Shown in pieces: positions 42,361 through 53,458 of a stretch of 62,000 nucleotides of DNA (position 1 is its first letter; every line of letters starts with the position of its first letter). Source of the DNA: Zygnema cylindricum (lineage: Eukaryota > Streptophyta > Zygnematophyceae > Zygnematales > Zygnemataceae). Made by a program: the position numbers and the translations under genes. The notes below the pieces were generated by a model. It searched no databases, was not told the origin of the DNA, and saw only the letters and a program-made list of their open reading frames with translations. The stretch covers positions 1 to 62,000 of the forward strand of contig JBBHKE010002528.1 in the NCBI GenBank assembly GCA_037447655.1. Reading direction: 5' to 3'.

Positions 42361-43307
42361 TGTAAGAGTAGCAACGGGTCGAACTTGTTTTTAAAGGGGC
42401 ATTAAGGTCTTATGATTATAGATTACAAAATTTGGTAGAGGTCCGCGAAAGAATCACGGGATTTGGAGCTTTATTTCAAAAGTTATAGCGATGTGTGTAT
42501 ATAGGTGAAAGCGCAGGGTCTAAATAACAAGTGGGTATCATTGAAACGGGTTAAGGGTCAAATTAGTACCGAAATTTCGTGTGAACGTTTCATAAAGTTC
42601 TAATGAAACGTTTAGTGTGCATTGTGGTTTGTTTCTTACAATTTTTAGTACTAAACGTCATTTTCAAAGGGAACTCAAGAGTAGTTTGCTAAAAGTGGCG
42701 GCTTGAAGTCGCGTTTCGTTTGGCGTGCAATTTATCACGTAAATGTTACGTAGTTAAACGTAGCGTTTGATTGGTTAGTAAAGTGCTAGATTGTTCGTAA
42801 AAGAGTTCGCATGTTTTTGCATTGGTTAGTTAGAGTCCTTGTCGATCAATGATTGGCCCAGGTAAAAGCCTGTTCAAACGGAGCGTTGACTTTGGCGTGG
42901 CTAGTCTAAGGCGATGATGGATAAATAGTGAAGTGTAGAGGTGAGTAGACATCTTTTACTTTGGAAAAGTTTGTGGAAATTCCGACTGATCTTGGTCGTG
43001 AGCGATTAAAACCAAATTGGAGAAGGGGCATTTTTGCATTGAAATCTCTTACTAACTAATTAGTGTTTTAGTAGTTAAGAGATAGAGTTATTTAAGAGTG
43101 GAGAGTAGAGGAAAACACTTAAAAAAAGGTTGAGCCACGTGGGCAAAAGACCAAGCTAATGTTATGTGGACACAAGATTCTTCTAATTTAAAGTTTATCC
43201 TTATATGAGTGCTTTCCAATGTGGATGTGTAATTTTCAATGTGTGGAATGTGTAGTGGAAGTGTTTGTAGTGATGGGATTTTAAGAAAGATAGGAAATCC
43301 TATTACA
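42361..43307 (+). repeat. Gypsy LTR at the 3' end of the hybrid
   Basis: Diverged copy of the gypsy 1 LTR along its full length, starting TGTAAGAG and ending TATTACA. The GAAACG-rich part is partly eroded. Confidence 0.85.
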
Positions 43308-44460
43308 CTCCCCTACTAATACCTCCATTTTTTCCCTAACAGCATCTATAATTGCCTCCCTTCCCTCTCTAAGCTCTCCCCTCTTGGTATATCACCCCCC
43401 CCTTTGGTTTCGGTCGGTCGTTGATGAATATCTTTGCTGAATGGCAGAGCAAAGTTGTTTGAATGGTCGACGGCCGCCCTCCATAGAGAGAAAAATCTAT
43501 TGCGTACCGGGAAGCCAAGCAGGTACACGGTTGATTGAGACAAATGAACACTAAAAGACACACTTTTACCTAGACTATTACTCGATAGTTATCAGTTGAG
43601 AGAGACTAAAAAACATTTAAAGAAACACTCTTACTTAAAATTTTACTCAGATAGTTTAGCTGTAGCGGCAGTCCACTATTTTCTGTCGTACTATTTAACC
43701 TTTGACCCTACCACTTATGAAGTGACATAAAAGCAGCGACACAATGTCGTCGACAAATGAATGGAATTCGACTTTTGCAACAGTGAATCTACGAAACAAT
43801 GTCGTCGCTCGTGAATTTCATTCGAGAATACTAGTGTTCAAATTTTTGAACTTGACGTCGTTGGTGGTTCAGTTGAAATGAAGAACCACTGTCGTCCGTC
43901 ATTTTCACTTTCGTTCTAACAAGGTATTATCATCCATTCAATATATCCGTCGTACTCATCAGTTCAAATGAGGAACCCTTGTCGTCGATTATTCACATTT
44001 TCGTTTAAACGAGGTATTATCATCCATTAAATATATTTGTCGTACCCATCATTCAAGCGAAGACATGGTATCGTCGTATGCAGCGCAACAAGACACACTC
44101 TTTGCTTTTCTGTTGACCCCACAAGGAACTCGTACGACATGAGGAAAAGAGTTCAAAAAAATAGCAACACAATGCGTACCAACCGACAACAAAAAAAACA
44201 CGCACTAATGTAGAGGAAATGAGAAGTTAAGATGTAAATTGAGAGGAAATGGCGACGATCCAACATAATAATGTACAAAAACTTTAAAGGCACAACAATA
44301 AAATAAAATAAAAACGTATTGTAAATGGAAGTAATAGCAAAAATGAAAGGATGCAACTAAACCATTTAATAAATGGGAGAAGGTATGACTCAAATGGCTT
44401 ACTTGTTCCGTACACTCCGGTAAAATGTTTCGAAAATTTTGTCATAGTCATTAAAATGAG
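43308..44460. other. Gene-free stretch with a 90-bp tandem repeat
   Basis: Two units of about 90 bases begin at 43880 ('GAAGAACCACTGTCGTC') and 43970 ('GAGGAACCCTTGTCGTC'). They share 'AGGTATTATCATCCATT' and 'GTCGTAC'. A weak third unit starts near 44058. ORFs at 43346-43563 (minus) are unassigned. Confidence 0.5.
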
Positions 44461-44780
44461 TTAGTTTGACGCGTTCATTTTGCAGTCCTTCAACATCCAG
44501 TTTATTACTCGCATTCGAGTTACCTTAGTCGACACGTGTTGAATTTTCCTGTAGGCAACACATCCTCTCGCATTGGCCGAGGACGAAAAAAACCCTTTCA
44601 CAATGGCCATCGGATCAACTAAGGTTTCTACTTCTGGCTTAATTTCTTCCTCATTCGGCTCACCCTCTTCCTCATTTGGCAATGCGCTTTCCTCTTTGTT
44701 CTTCTAATCTTCTTCATCGTGTTTAGAATGAGTGCCATGGGGAATTTTGATGCTATTGCCCGGGTTGGCACCCCAAATTC
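44461..44780 (-). pseudogene. Unrecognised acidic ORF fragment
   Basis: I do not recognise it. From about 44780 leftward the minus strand can be read as one frame with an acidic region ('HDEED', a TAG at about 44708, 'KNKEESALPNEEEGEPNEEE') followed by 'VDPMAIVKGFF' and a basic end ('HVSTKVTRMRVINWMLKDCK'). It could be an exon or a piece of a decayed gene; the single stop and the lack of homologues in the window make this weak. Confidence 0.2.
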
Positions 44781-46234
44781 AATTGAGGGTCCACATACTT
44801 TCAAACCCCTTATATCACTTGATAAATAAGAAAAGGGAACAGCGGAAAAGGAGGAAAATGGCAACCTAAGCAAATAAGGACAAAGAGGGGGTGGTGTTTT
44901 TGTCATATTCATAGATACATTTATTAAATACACGAGATGCAAGTGAAAGTTGATTTGCGCGATAAAAATGGAGGGAATTGCCATTCTGCTCATTTTCGTT
45001 AAAAATTCAAAATTTTAACTTTTGTTTGGCTTTCAATTTTATAAATATTTAAAATCGCAATAATAGAAGCGAGAACACATAAAATATGGTTAAATTTGGC
45101 TGAATATTTCAAACTGACATCGTCAACGAAAATGTTGTTAGTGCCATAGAAACACCTCCAACTAACAGGTTGTACAACAAAAAGTTGATGGGACGAAATG
45201 CAAGCGTCGTTACTATGACAATCAAATTTTCTAACATCATCTACGATCGTTGACCAAATTTACAAATACGTGGATATTAATCAGGCCATGTGTTTTCGGC
45301 AACAACCAATGATACTCTTACGCCGGCGGCTGATCTACTTTCGTCGGCGTATTACCGCCAATTAAAATTCACGTGTATCCTAATAAGTGGTTTTTTCTCC
45401 TTTTTACATTCAATTAGAATTAATAGTGATATTAAAAAGAGGTTTGTTCTCCGTTTGATATGACTAAACGCATCCTTATTAGAATTAAATCCTAGTAATA
45501 CAATGCACGAATTCAAATGAAGCATTTCATCATGCACCTTATTTAAGTAAATGGTTCTTATTTAACGTCATACAACGTTCGTTCTCCCCGCGAACGACAA
45601 GGAAATTAAAATCAATCATTCAGTTCAATGTAAGTTATGTGAAACAAAGCGTAAATATGGATCACCGCTCGTTATTGTTTCGTTCATTACACAATACGAA
45701 ACTGAACATATTGAATATATTAAAGTTATACGGTTACGTAGCATTATTAAGTAACTGTGTTTTACAAACTGAAGTATGGAATAGACTGTATGACGTGACA
45801 ATGTACGTTTTGTCCTATGTTGTCCTCGCACGTGTTTTATTGTAATCATATTCACCGTTCATGAAAAAAACACTTGTTAGAGTCATGAATAAATTTGAGT
45901 GAAAAGACAAAAACCTATACGTTTCTTCGAATTTTAGTCGTTCCTATTTTAGTGTATAATTATGAACGACGTTATGATTATTTACCCGCAAACCAAAATT
46001 AGAATTATGGATTTATTACACTTGAAGGACGCGACCTGGTACGGAGCGTCAAACTTTGTACTTCTACCTAATTTAACATATATGTAATGGCGACGGATCC
46101 TGTATATCTAATTCAACGTTATAGATAAATTACAATTAAACATTATTTTGACAATGGGATTGATACACAAATTAACATTAATGACACTAATTTATTGTTA
46201 ACAATAATAAATTTTATACGCTAATAACAATTCA
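44781..46234. other. Gene-free AT-rich stretch
   Basis: No recognisable coding sequence or repeat family, apart from an M1 MITE right end ('CGCTAATAACAATTCACGG') at 46213-46231. Confidence 0.45.
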
Positions 46235-46840
46235 CGGTGTACTTGTGACATTGTAGATGTTTAGGGTTTGTTACATTTTGACGTCATGATATAATTATGA
46301 CAGCGTCGACGTCACAAATTCTAAATATTTTCGCCATGGTTTCTCGATTGTGCTTTATTCTCCTTTCTCACTCCACTTGCTATCAAAATACGCCCAAAGA
46401 TAGTAAAAAGAATTTGTTTTTAGAGATCTTTCATTATATACCATTATTGACGTATTTCATTCCAAGAATTGTGAGATAAAGGCGATAGTGGGAGCGAGAG
46501 AGAGAGAGAGAGAGGTGCTTTCATGGACTTTGCTTTTGCAAAATGGCGTCGGTGGGTCGAGACCCCTCCATGACCCCTGCACGGAAATCAACGCACGAAA
46601 AAAAATACGCCCAGGCTGCGAACATGCAGGGGGTTTTTTTTTGTACTCCGCGCACAAAAAATGAAAAAAAATCCGTGACGTGCTACAGCATCCGCCTAGT
46701 CGCTCACGTTATTGGACTATATTTAAAATCACCTCGCGAAGTGATTTGATGTAAAGTTTGAACATGCGCTGGAAGGAATTGAAAATGGGTCGAAATGCGT
46801 TAGACGACAAATTGCATCGGGCTAGACTACAAACTAATAT
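46235..46840 (+). mobile_element. Repeat family F, copy B
   Basis: Matches copy A in order: 'ACATTGTAGATGTTTAGGG', 'TTTTGACGTCA', 'CGCCATGGTTTCTCG', 'TTTTTAGAGATCTTTCAT', a long GA run (46496-46514), 'TGCAAAATGGCGTCGG', 'GTACTCCGCGCAC', then the palindromic 'ATCACCTCGCGAAGTGAT' (46732-46749) and 'AGACGACAAATTGCATCGG'. No coding potential of note. Confidence 0.6.
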
Positions 46841-47474
46841 AAGTATAAGGCTTTAAGGTACCACAACTTGTATGCCTAGAAATTTCAATTTTTTTGTACA
46901 GCTGCGGATTTTCTCGTTTTTTTTCTAATTTATGAAGGAAAGCGACAAAAAATAGCTGTAACTTTAGCACATGCGAAAGTATCCTAACTCTCTTTTGGGT
47001 TCAAAATACTAACGCCAACAAATGACACTAATTTAATAATTTATAAATACAACACTAATTTAGTAATCTGGATACAAATTTCATGCGACATACATTATAT
47101 TATATTATATATTGTATTAAAAATTATATTAAATGTTGCATAAATGATAACGAGAGATTAGTATAATAACAGTAAATGGGCTACTAAATTGACTGATTAA
47201 AATAGTCGTATCGGTAATGACTGGCCTTCCAGCGAACTGAGTGATCATTTGTAATAAGGATAAAATCGTATCGGAGATGGGATCGGAGGATTAGCCGTAA
47301 GGGCAATGTTTTGTTTTTTTAGTGTTTTATTAATTTATTACTTTGTAAGGGGTGGGATAATTGGTTGTTTCTACATAAAATTGAGGCGCTTTAAAAAAAT
47401 TGGAGTAATTTAACATCGCCCGTCGCTGAACGGGCTCTTAATCCGGTTGCATCCTCCCGTGAGATGCATTATAC
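46841..47474. other. Gene-free AT-rich spacer with tRNA-like edge
   Basis: Includes an almost pure TA stretch (47095-47140). The final 60 bases together with 48123-48160 look like a degenerate tRNA-derived sequence interrupted by the next MITE. Confidence 0.35.
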
Positions 47475-48114
47475 CATAGTTCAAAAGTAGGTGAAAGTAG
47501 GCCCATACAGTATGCCTATTGTATGCAAAACATACAATATGCCCTTAAGACCCATATTGTATTGGTCGAAAAATGAAAAAAAAGGTTAACAAGGTTGAGT
47601 TGCACATCGATCAATAGAGAATTAAACGGCATGTATAAATTTTGAAAAACAATCGGAAAAAAAATATTTTTTTCTGTGAATTGTGAGGTGTTTTTTATTT
47701 AAACCGTCAGATTCAGACCATTGGACGGTCGCTGATCAAAGTAGCGATCTTAAGAAGATCACATGAAAAGCCCAAAACAGAACTTACGATAGGATAAGTT
47801 GTCATATTTGCGTCTGCAATTTTGAAAGCCACACTAAATAAAGCATCAAATTGACCGATAAGGTTGCACGTCCGCGTTTTTTTTTTTTTTTCTGGTTTTC
47901 TTTCCCGCAGAATGTCATCCTACGCCGTGTCAGTTCGCTAACAAATTTCGTCAGGTGGCGTGCGGTGTACTAAGATCATACGTCATATTCGTACGATCGT
48001 ACAAGAGTGCCCACAACGCACACCCATACAATATGCCTACTCTACGCGAGTTTAGTGCCAAGTTTAGTGCGCCTACCAAAGGCCTACCATAAAAACGCCT
48101 ACTTTTGAACTATG
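47475..48114. mobile_element. hAT-type MITE, CATAG family (copy B)
   Basis: Ends 'CATAGTTCAAAAGTAGG' and 'GCCTACTTTTGAACTATG', inverted. The 8-bp target duplication CATTATAC is perfect (47467-47474 and 48115-48122). It shares about 250 inner bases with copy A at 3883-4159, inverted. Confidence 0.85.
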
Positions 48115-49127
48115 CATTATACTACCAGCTAAGACAGGTATACCTGGCCTGGCGGCATCTTCGGGGGCCAATTAGAAATGTGTCGAACTGGCCTCCGCGG
48201 ATTATCCTGCGGCCGGAAAAATATAAAAACTAATAGCGATATACGGCGTACTGTACTTTAGATTCTGATACGCTATGACTTTAGATTTTTTATTTTAGTA
48301 CGAAAAGGGTGCCGGATGTTTCTGGTGCATGAATCTTAATTTGTGGATCAATAATTGTCGCAGTGGAGCGACAACTGGAACATATTCCCCTAAGCGTGAC
48401 TTGTTTAAAAAAAGCGGCAAGAATGATTGCACATTTGGTAATTGTTAAGGGTGTTACACGTTTTGCCTAAACACTTAACTTATTCGATTCCACACATGCA
48501 AAACCAGTAAAGGTACACTACACCTTCAATCGCTATTAGAGCAAAGGAATAAATAGCGTAAAAAACAAATTAGTGTTATTAACACTAATCGGGATTTTTT
48601 TTTTTTTTTAAATATATAAACTAATTAATCCCTAATTGTAATTTGGGTTGTCCTGAATGATAAATACCCGCCCTTTCGATGTCTACAGTAATATGTGTAT
48701 CCGTACAAAATCTGACAATTCGTACGCCGTCGCGCTGTTCACACGGTCGACGGTCTAACATATGAGGACGTCATTTTTGTCGACGAGTTTGCGTCTCTTT
48801 CTTCCAGTGCACATTCACCTGTGTGTGCAATAATGTTAAGTGTCTTTTTATGCCTTCGTAATTCAAAAAGTACCATTTTGTATGGAGATACCCTGTCCGT
48901 ACGCCACAATATTTCCATCGTAGTGTACTTCCATTGTTAACGCTAATTGAAAAAAACCCTAATTAGAATAATGAAAAAAATAGAATGATGGATTGTATTT
49001 CAATTTATTTTTTTGAAAAAAGGCCACCGAATTAGCGTTATTTACCCTAATAGCGATTGGCGGTGTAATGTGCACGCGAGTACACGCGCGAACGATTTCA
49101 ATATGATTTGCATTTTCATCTATAGCG
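48115..49127. other. Gene-free stretch with several M1 MITE ends
   Basis: M1-type ends at 48232-48250, 48528-48550 and 49045-49063 suggest nested relics. No gene. Confidence 0.45.
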
Positions 49128-49340
49128 CACATCGTGAATGGCTATTAGGGTTAATGTTTTTTTCGTCTCATGAAACATCATTTCTCCGTACACACATGCC
49201 GGATTTTGCATCTCAAGGATGGGATCGAAAGACAAGATTCTCAACTCGTGATTGGAAGTCTCAAATTGGAGATTGTACAAGGGTGTACGAATACAAGATG
49301 TTTTATGTGGCGAAAAAATTACTAAGGGTATTTTCGCATG
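49128..49340. mobile_element. Foldback MITE relic
   Basis: Diverged relative of 2207-2424 ('GTGAATGGCTATTAGGG', 'ATTTCTCCGTACACACATG', 'AAGATGTTTTATGTGGCG'). A 157-codon ORF runs across it (49013-49486), but its sequence is that of the repeat, so I do not regard it as a gene. Confidence 0.5.
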
Positions 49341-49475
49341 TGTTAAAGTTACACTTATTCTCTGTCGTTTTCCTCCATAACTTAGAAAAAAACGATAAAA
49401 TACACAACAGTACCGAAAAATTGAAATTAACGCCGTATAAGTTGCGTTACCTTGAAACTTTACATATACTGGAGT

Positions 49476-49545
49476 TTGTTGTCTAGCGCACTGCAGTTAG
49501 TCGTCTAGCGTAATGCAGTTTGTTGTCTAGCGCATTTTGTCGAAC
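49476..49545. repeat. 22-bp tandem repeat
   Basis: 'GTCTAGCG' recurs at 49481, 49503 and 49525 within units like 'TTTGTTGTCTAGCGCA'. It is the inverse of the 'AGACGACAAA' tail of family F (37175-37205, 46800-46830), so it is probably the end of another F copy. Confidence 0.7.
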
Positions 49546-50869
49546 GTGCCTGTGAAACATGAGAGAAGGGCCCACAACCCGGAGGAGTCGGCATCAGAGT
49601 CTTGCAAATGACCCCCAAATTCAAATGCTTTCCATAATAATGATCAGGCCCACTACTGCCCACATGCCTCCCTTAGACATGCATGCAAAATAAGGGAGAC
49701 AAACGGACAGGGAATAGGAATGAGTGCATGGGAAGGCGAAAAGATATCTCCTCCCCCTTCCTTTCCCTACCTAGCCGGGGAAAGGGATTGGGTTCTTCGT
49801 AATCGGGCTGATGTCCCAATTTTCGAGAGTCTGGTTGGTTGTGAGTTGGGCACATTAGGGGTGAAGGCGAATCCTACCTATTTGCAGAACCATCGAGAGA
49901 GGTGTCGCCATTTCTCATTGTCATCGTTGATTTCCCGGGTATGTTGAGTTTACTTCGCCATATTTCATATATTCTATCTTTTTTTCTCTTTTATGGGCCA
50001 AGGTGATATTGTTAAATCTTGAAACAACCAATTTCATTTATTTCTATCTTTCTACCTAGTAGTGCATTTGTGTCTTCGTTTATAGTTATCTCTTGTTTTG
50101 GTGTGAATTTTCCGGAGTAGACTGGAAACCCCTTTAATCAAAAACAGTGCGTTTTGAGGTAGCAATTGTTAAAGACTTCTAGTGGATTAAGCAAAGTATT
50201 GAAATAGTAACCTGTCTCCTTTGGCCCCAAATGGCTTATACATCAAATTTTGTGAAATTGTAGGTCCAATAGTCAATGCCGTACTACTAGCCAATTGGCG
50301 GCAAGCAAGTGTAATGGAACTGACATAAGACAAATTAATCCGTAATAAACTCGTGAAAAAAATTTATGCACGGGACTGCGGCTAGATCCCTGGCCTGAAC
50401 TAATTATTTGTTCCAGTATTATAAAACAAAGTACAGAAAAATGACACAAAAGTGCCAGACTTCAACCTAAGGTAATTAAAGGTCTAAAAGTCAACTGAAC
50501 CTGAACTGAATTCCTACTGACAGCTAATAGCATAATCTAGACGACAATCCAAAAGTTTACGTGGCAATCCACAATGTACCCCCCACGAGGGGTGGTGGAA
50601 AGTGGTCCCATGTAACAGAATTGCAATCTGTGAGACGGAATAACTTGGTCGTCCGGCTTCCGTTAGGCGCGAAATAAAGTGCATTCTGCTTAATTTAGAA
50701 AATACAAGAATCTTGTCTGGCTGGGTGCACTCCTTCCTCCGTACTCTGATGACCGTACATGAGCGAAAGGGCTCGGAAATCCTTGGTTATATAAAGGTGT
50801 GCCTGTAGAGCATACGAGCTTGACAATTTGGACCCACTTTCGCGTCCTTTCAGCTCATCTTCAAACATT
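49546..50869. other. No confirmed gene
   Basis: 49720-49939 is an open 73-codon stretch beginning with ATG and ending at a donor-like 'CGGGTATGTTG'; it might be a 5' exon or a non-coding transcript, but no following exon was found. A TATA-like 'GGTTATATAAAGG' lies at about 50782-50794 with no gene behind it. Confidence 0.3.
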
Positions 50870-51580
50870 ATATAAAATCTCCTCGCGATTTGATTTATAA
50901 TTAATTTCTATAAGGTGAGCGAATAAGCAGATGTTGTCGCACGTGTCGGAAGTTTTTGACGTTTTTTTTGCCCATAGTACTTGAAAAAAAACCAACTGCA
51001 CATTTCCAGCCTGTGCGTTACTTTTTTCCTTGCGCTTTTTTCCGTACAAGGGCCGTGGAGGGGTTCTTCACTAACGGACGCCATTTTGCAAAAGCAAAGT
51101 CCATGAAACCGCCTCTCTCTTTTGCTCCCACTGCCGCATCTATCTCATTATTCTTACATTGAAAAACATCAAAAATGGTATCAAATGAGAGATCTCTAAA
51201 AACCTTTTTTTTTACTAGCCTATTTTGATGGCAAGTAGCGTAAGAAATACTAAAAAACAAATTCAGGAAACCATGGCGGAAATTTACAATTTGTGACGGC
51301 GACACTATCATAATATAAGCGTGACGTCAAAATGTCACAAATCTTAAACATCTACAATGTCACAAGTAGCTAGACGCCTACAACTGTCGCTAGTTTGTAA
51401 ACTTCATCAATTGTCGCGAGTTTTGTAGTTGTCTATAATCGTCACAAATTACACCCACGTCTATATCGATCACAATCTGAGGCAACGATTCATTTATTTA
51501 CAATACCAATCTTATGAAACTAGTACAGAGAATCTTCGCTAAAAACAAAGTTGCAAGACTAAAGTTTCTATTACCTGCGA
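50870..51580 (-). mobile_element. Repeat family F, copy C
   Basis: Reverse-complement match to copies A and B, from the eroded end hairpin ('AATCTCCTCGCGATTTGATT', 50879-50898) through 'CGCCATTTTGCAAAAGC', 'GAGAGATCTCTAAAAA', 'TTGTGACGGCGAC' and 'GTGACGTCAAAATGTCAC' to 'GAGAATCTTCGCTAAAAAC' (51530-51548). Confidence 0.6.
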
Positions 51581-52403
51581 AAGTACCCAAACACTAGTAG
51601 CAAACAGCTGTGTACAATAGCGATTGAATTGAACTTAAACCGTATAGCCGAATCGCCACAATATAAAACACGAGGGATGACCTTTATTCTTCCGCAGAGT
51701 CCCTTCGTTTGGCTGGTCGTTTCTCTTGATTTTACGTTAACGAAAACCCTATTGGGTAAATGTTTCATATGGACGCAAATTTGTTCCTCTTTTCGCTCTA
51801 ATCATAGGCTCTCTCTTACATGTTCACAACATAAAATTCTCGTACGTATATTTGTAATTTTCCGTATATTAAATCCTTACATTTCATCCGTACAAAAAGT
51901 ATGTGCATTTTAAAAAAAAATCTATTTATGAGACATCTAGGGCTTACAATAATTATTTGCGCTTATGAGTAAGGGTCGTGCTCTATCAGGCTAAAAGTGA
52001 GGTAGTTTAATTTAAAAAGAACTATCCCGTAATACTTTTTTTTATTTATTTTTAAAGACATGTTTCACGGAGAAAAGTTATCCGCAAGTTTCGGAAATGC
52101 GAGAGATCTTGAGGACAAGCAATTCTGTTGGACACGATATCAGGTAAAACAAAATCCTAACTTGGATGAATTCAACTTTTTCACACATGGGAGGCGCCAA
52201 CACCTCATTAGTGAATGCTTTCGAAGCATGTGAACCAGCCTACAGCAGGCTGTTTAAAATATCCATTAGATTTCTTCTTTAACATCATCATTGTCTTTGC
52301 AACCATGAAGATTCACAAAGAAAGAGTTTATTGTACAATTTGTCGGTGCAATCCCTTAAGACATCAATTTTGACTAAATTAATTAATAAATCTACACTTA
52401 CTG
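51581..52403. other. Gene-free stretch
   Basis: Short unassigned ORFs on both strands (51571-51768 and 51629-51913). Nothing recognisable. Confidence 0.4.
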
Positions 52404-52855
52404 TGTAACACGGTTACAGAGTTGTGCACATTGTAGTTAGAAACAAGGTTGATGTAGTTGCCATTTTAGAGCAAGGCAGCTGCGATGCCAGACTAGCGCA
52501 ACATAGCAATGTAGCTTTCTAGTATAGAAATGACGCAGAATGTAGATTGGACAGCATTGTTTTATAAGAGAGTTTGGATAGATCATGGTTAACCAAGAAG
52601 GTCCACGTGTACATAAGTGTAGTACCAAGTTGACTAGAACTGATAAGCTTAAATAGTATAATAAACTTAGTGAAAAGATATACTCTTTTGAGTAGACTTT
52701 CGGATCGAGCTTTCAACCTTTTTATCTCTTCTTGATAAATAAAACTCAACTCTTTTTTGTGAACGCTATGTGACTCTGCTGTTGCTACGAGTGAATCCTT
52801 AGTGTTATTCCGCTGTGCATTATGAACGTGGTGTGACTACCGTGTCCCTTTTACA
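52404..52855 (+). repeat. Probable 5' LTR of gypsy 2
   Basis: The end, TTTTACA, is fixed by the primer site that follows. The start TGTAACACGG is inferred only from the TG...CA rule, since the second LTR is not in the window. Confidence 0.5.
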
Positions 52856-52856
52856 T

Positions 52857-52870
52857 TGGTATCGAAGCGG
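52857..52870 (+). promoter_or_regulatory. Primer-binding site of gypsy 2
   Basis: 'TGGTATCGAAGCGG', one base after the LTR. Its first seven bases match the initiator tRNA-Met type site. Confidence 0.65.
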
Positions 52871-52888
52871 TCCTTGTGACTCGACAAC

Positions 52889-53458
52889 ATGGAAGGCCAC
52901 AGCGTATCCAGAGCAGACATGTTGGAATGCGTTTTTCGGGAGTTAGAGAATGTCATATTACACAATGCTCATGTGAGTGATAGCGTCACAACCTTGAAGT
53001 CTCGTTTTCATGAAGGAATGCATGGAAGTTTAGAGAGGGATTTGAGGAGACCTAAGTTAAGACTTCCCGACGAGTATGACCCAACCAGGCAAAAGAATCT
53101 TGATGCGTGGATGTTTTCTTTAGTGAATTACCTTGAGAATTTTCCCATCCTATCGGATCGTGAGAAGATTTGTTACGCGAGCGGTCTTCTTAGAGGGGCA
53201 ACAGGAGCCTGGTGGAGGACAATGGTCGAAAGCAAGGATATACCCGCCGAGTGGACCCTTTTCATTCAGCTTCTTCGTGACTTTGAAGAACTTGTGAATT
53301 CGGTGAAGGCCGCGAGGGAAAAAATCCCAGTTTTGAAGCAACGCACTTTGGTTTTGGAGTACACGCAACGATTCTTGGAATGCAAGGTTCAAATACCAAG
53401 GATGACGAATGATGAAGCCGTGGATTGTTACGTGAAAGGGATCAAGGCCTCTATCTAG
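52889..53458 (+). CDS. Gag N-terminal part of gypsy 2, truncated by a stop
   Basis: Retrotransposon gag domain: 'PDEYDPTRQKNLDAWMFSLV', 'ASGLLRGATGAWWRTM', 'LRDFEELVNSVKAAREKI', 'LEYTQRFLECKVQIP'. ATG at 52889, 33 bases behind the primer site region. A TAG at 53456-53458 ends it, but the same frame continues gag. Confidence 0.8.
   Translation: MEGHSVSRADMLECVFRELENVILHNAHVSDSVTTLKSRFHEGMHGSLERDLRRPKLRLPDEYDPTRQKNLDAWMFSLVNYLENFPILSDREKICYASGLLRGATGAWWRTMVESKDIPAEWTLFIQLLRDFEELVNSVKAAREKIPVLKQRTLVLEYTQRFLECKVQIPRMTNDEAVDCYVKGIKASI

Larger units (their letters stand above)
37865..43307 (+). mobile_element. Hybrid retroelement: copia 5' half joined to gypsy 3' half
   Basis: Order: 5'-truncated copia LTR (37865-38295), decayed copia primer site, copia gag/pol pieces (to about 39947), then without a gap gypsy RT, RNase H, integrase and C-terminus (39948-42300), gypsy polypurine tract (42343-42360) and a whole gypsy LTR (42361-43307, TGTAAGAG...TATTACA). 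The copia half resembles copia 1 and the gypsy half resembles gypsy 1. Many stops and indels show age. Confidence 0.8.

Noticed and set aside
49013-49486. 157-codon ORF
   Set aside because: It overlaps MITE ends and a foldback element relic; its sequence follows the repeat rather than a protein family.
50782-50794. TATA-box-like promoter 'GGTTATATAAAGG'
   Set aside because: No gene or conserved RNA follows; TATA-like words are frequent in AT-rich DNA.
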